Shown here: positions 5,400-6,075 of the stretch, in pieces
Numbering within the stretch: position 1 is the stretch's first letter
How the letters are laid out: the number at the start of each line of letters is the position of its first letter
DNA from: Pseudomonadota bacterium
GTDB taxonomy: Bacteria > Bdellovibrionota > Bacteriovoracia > Bacteriovoracales > Bacteriovoracaceae
Length of the DNA: 6,075 bases
Direction of reading: 5' to 3'
NCBI GenBank assembly: GCA_023432655.1
Contig: JAEYUK010000118.1
Location: 1 to 6,075, forward strand
Translations under genes and position numbers: made by a program
The notes under the pieces: generated by a model
What the model was told of the DNA's origin: nothing
Databases searched by the model: none
Seen by the model: only the letters and a program-made list of their open reading frames with translations

Positions 5400-5746
5400 T
5401 GGAAAAACTCATCCTCCTCTTTGAAGAGTTTATTATGAAGGCCATCACTATGACAGAAGGAGTGCTGGCCCGTGATTTCACAGAAGAAATAGATTTTGAT
5501 CAATTCACAGCAAACCGTGAACGATTATTCAATGTGATTGAAAAGATCTCGGAGCAAATCCTTTGGGATGATGTTACGATCGAAGAAAGAAATGAGCTCA
5601 ACCGCCAGGTTGAATACATTAAAAAACTTGATGAAAAACTTTTGACAAAACTCCAGGAACACCGCGAAGAAATCCGGAGTGAAATTGAAAAGACAGTTCG
5701 CCAAAAGGATAACATCAAGGGCTACAACTTAAGCGATGTAAAATAA
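5399..5746 (+). CDS. FliT-like flagellar chaperone
   Basis: A 115-residue, highly charged, helix-rich protein with no membrane segment. The C-terminal half (EEIRSEIEKTVRQKDNIKGYN, here residues 90-110) resembles the family's final amphipathic helix ending in K-x-Y, and the centre (FTANRERLFNVIEKI, 36-50) fits the R-x-R-L helix of FliT-type proteins. FliT binds FliD and keeps it soluble until export; in some bacteria it also modulates flagellar gene regulators. Position after fliD-fliS is the standard fliD-fliS-fliT order and supports the call more than sequence does, because FliT proteins diverge strongly. Translation is coupled: TAATG overlap with fliS and only a weak AAGAG upstream. I leave the gene symbol empty because similarity is limited. 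Confidence 0.7.
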   Translation: MEKLILLFEEFIMKAITMTEGVLARDFTEEIDFDQFTANRERLFNVIEKISEQILWDDVTIEERNELNRQVEYIKKLDEKLLTKLQEHREEIRSEIEKTVRQKDNIKGYNLSDVK

Positions 5747-6075
5747 GTGAAAAATATACTGATCATTCAGCGAGATGAGGCTTATTTTCTTTATGAGACG
5801 ATCCAGGTCCTGGAGAAAAATTCTCACTTTCTGAAAGATTATTCGGTGACCCTCCTGGTTCATGAAAGTTCATTCAACGAAGTTTACAATAATTCCAGTC
5901 CTATAATAAAAGGCATCACCTGGAATGAGTCAGAAGTTCTAAAAACCCACTATGATCTCTCAGTAAATCTCTCCTTGAAAGAAGAAAATTGGGATTTACA
6001 TGGAAGTATCAACTCTCACCAAAAAATTGGTCCTTATAAAAAGGATGACCAAGTCATTGTTAAAGATTTGTGGTC
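5747..6075 (+). CDS. Glycosyltransferase-9-like protein, 3'-truncated
   Basis: An open frame of 109 codons plus two bases runs from a GTG directly abutting the stop of the FliT-like gene (TAAGTG) to the window edge. It opens with KNILIIQRDEAYFLYETIQVLEK, a Rossmann-type beta-strand plus helix as in heptosyltransferase-like GT9 enzymes, where a strand is usually followed by an R-x-D-x-x-G motif that is altered here (QRDEA). Later come a second strand, VTLLVHE (35-41), and YDLSVNLSL (69-77), typical of the GT9 'D-x-x-I-N-L' element, followed by a GPYKKDDQ stretch. GT9 enzymes transfer sugars such as heptose to acceptors like lipopolysaccharide or, in a few systems, to flagellar proteins. No Shine-Dalgarno is visible, so it is probably translated by coupling. 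The call is tentative, because the catalytic C-terminal domain lies outside the window. Confidence 0.55.
   Translation, partial: MKNILIIQRDEAYFLYETIQVLEKNSHFLKDYSVTLLVHESSFNEVYNNSSPIIKGITWNESEVLKTHYDLSVNLSLKEENWDLHGSINSHQKIGPYKKDDQVIVKDLW

Noticed and set aside
5500..5718. Leftward open frame of 72 codons within the FliT-like gene
   Set aside because: Its Ser/Phe-rich product is the usual antisense of Glu/Lys-rich helical coding.

Overview
The window comes from a Gram-negative, flagellated bacterium of low-to-moderate GC content. It carries a FliD-FliS-FliT-type flagellar filament-cap cluster, an endonuclease III gene, an inositol-monophosphatase-superfamily gene and two genes of less certain function. 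The style of the proteins (a short FliD, a divergent glycosyltransferase-9-like protein placed directly after the FliT-like gene, frequent GTG and TTG starts) reminds me of the Bdellovibrio/Bacteriovorax group. That placement is an inference from memory, not something the sequence proves.

Left part (1-1445): the 3' end of nth (base-excision repair) runs rightward and meets a leftward CysQ/IMPase-like phosphatase gene. The two genes overlap tail to tail by 86 bp. The start region of the phosphatase gene carries two DnaA-box matches 21 bp apart, and a third lies inside the gene. A well-formed leftward terminator with a UUCG tetraloop follows.

Middle part (1446-3575): a small leftward gene of unknown function has a TTG start and a strong Shine-Dalgarno sequence. 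Next comes a leftward gene of 513 codons for a membrane protein with about a dozen or more membrane segments, possibly a GT-C-like glycosyltransferase or another envelope protein. The 229-bp divergent intergenic region before fliD holds three separate dyad structures: a bulged dyad containing a TATAAA, a 15-bp-stem hairpin with T-rich arms on both strands, and an operator-like palindrome beside a candidate fliD -10 element.

Right part (3576-6075): fliD, fliS, a FliT-like gene and the start of a glycosyltransferase-9-like gene run rightward. They form one tight operon, with a 33-bp gap, then a 1-bp stop/start overlap (TAATG), then a directly abutting stop/start (TAAGTG). The first two encode the filament cap and the flagellin export chaperone; the third probably encodes a second, cap-side chaperone. 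The last gene suggests that sugar transfer, possibly onto flagellin or the envelope, is linked to filament assembly. I see no mobile element, CRISPR array, tRNA or rRNA. Most of the window looks like ordinary chromosomal content; the points of interest are the intergenic structures, the DnaA boxes, the convergent overlap and the flagellum/glycosylation linkage.
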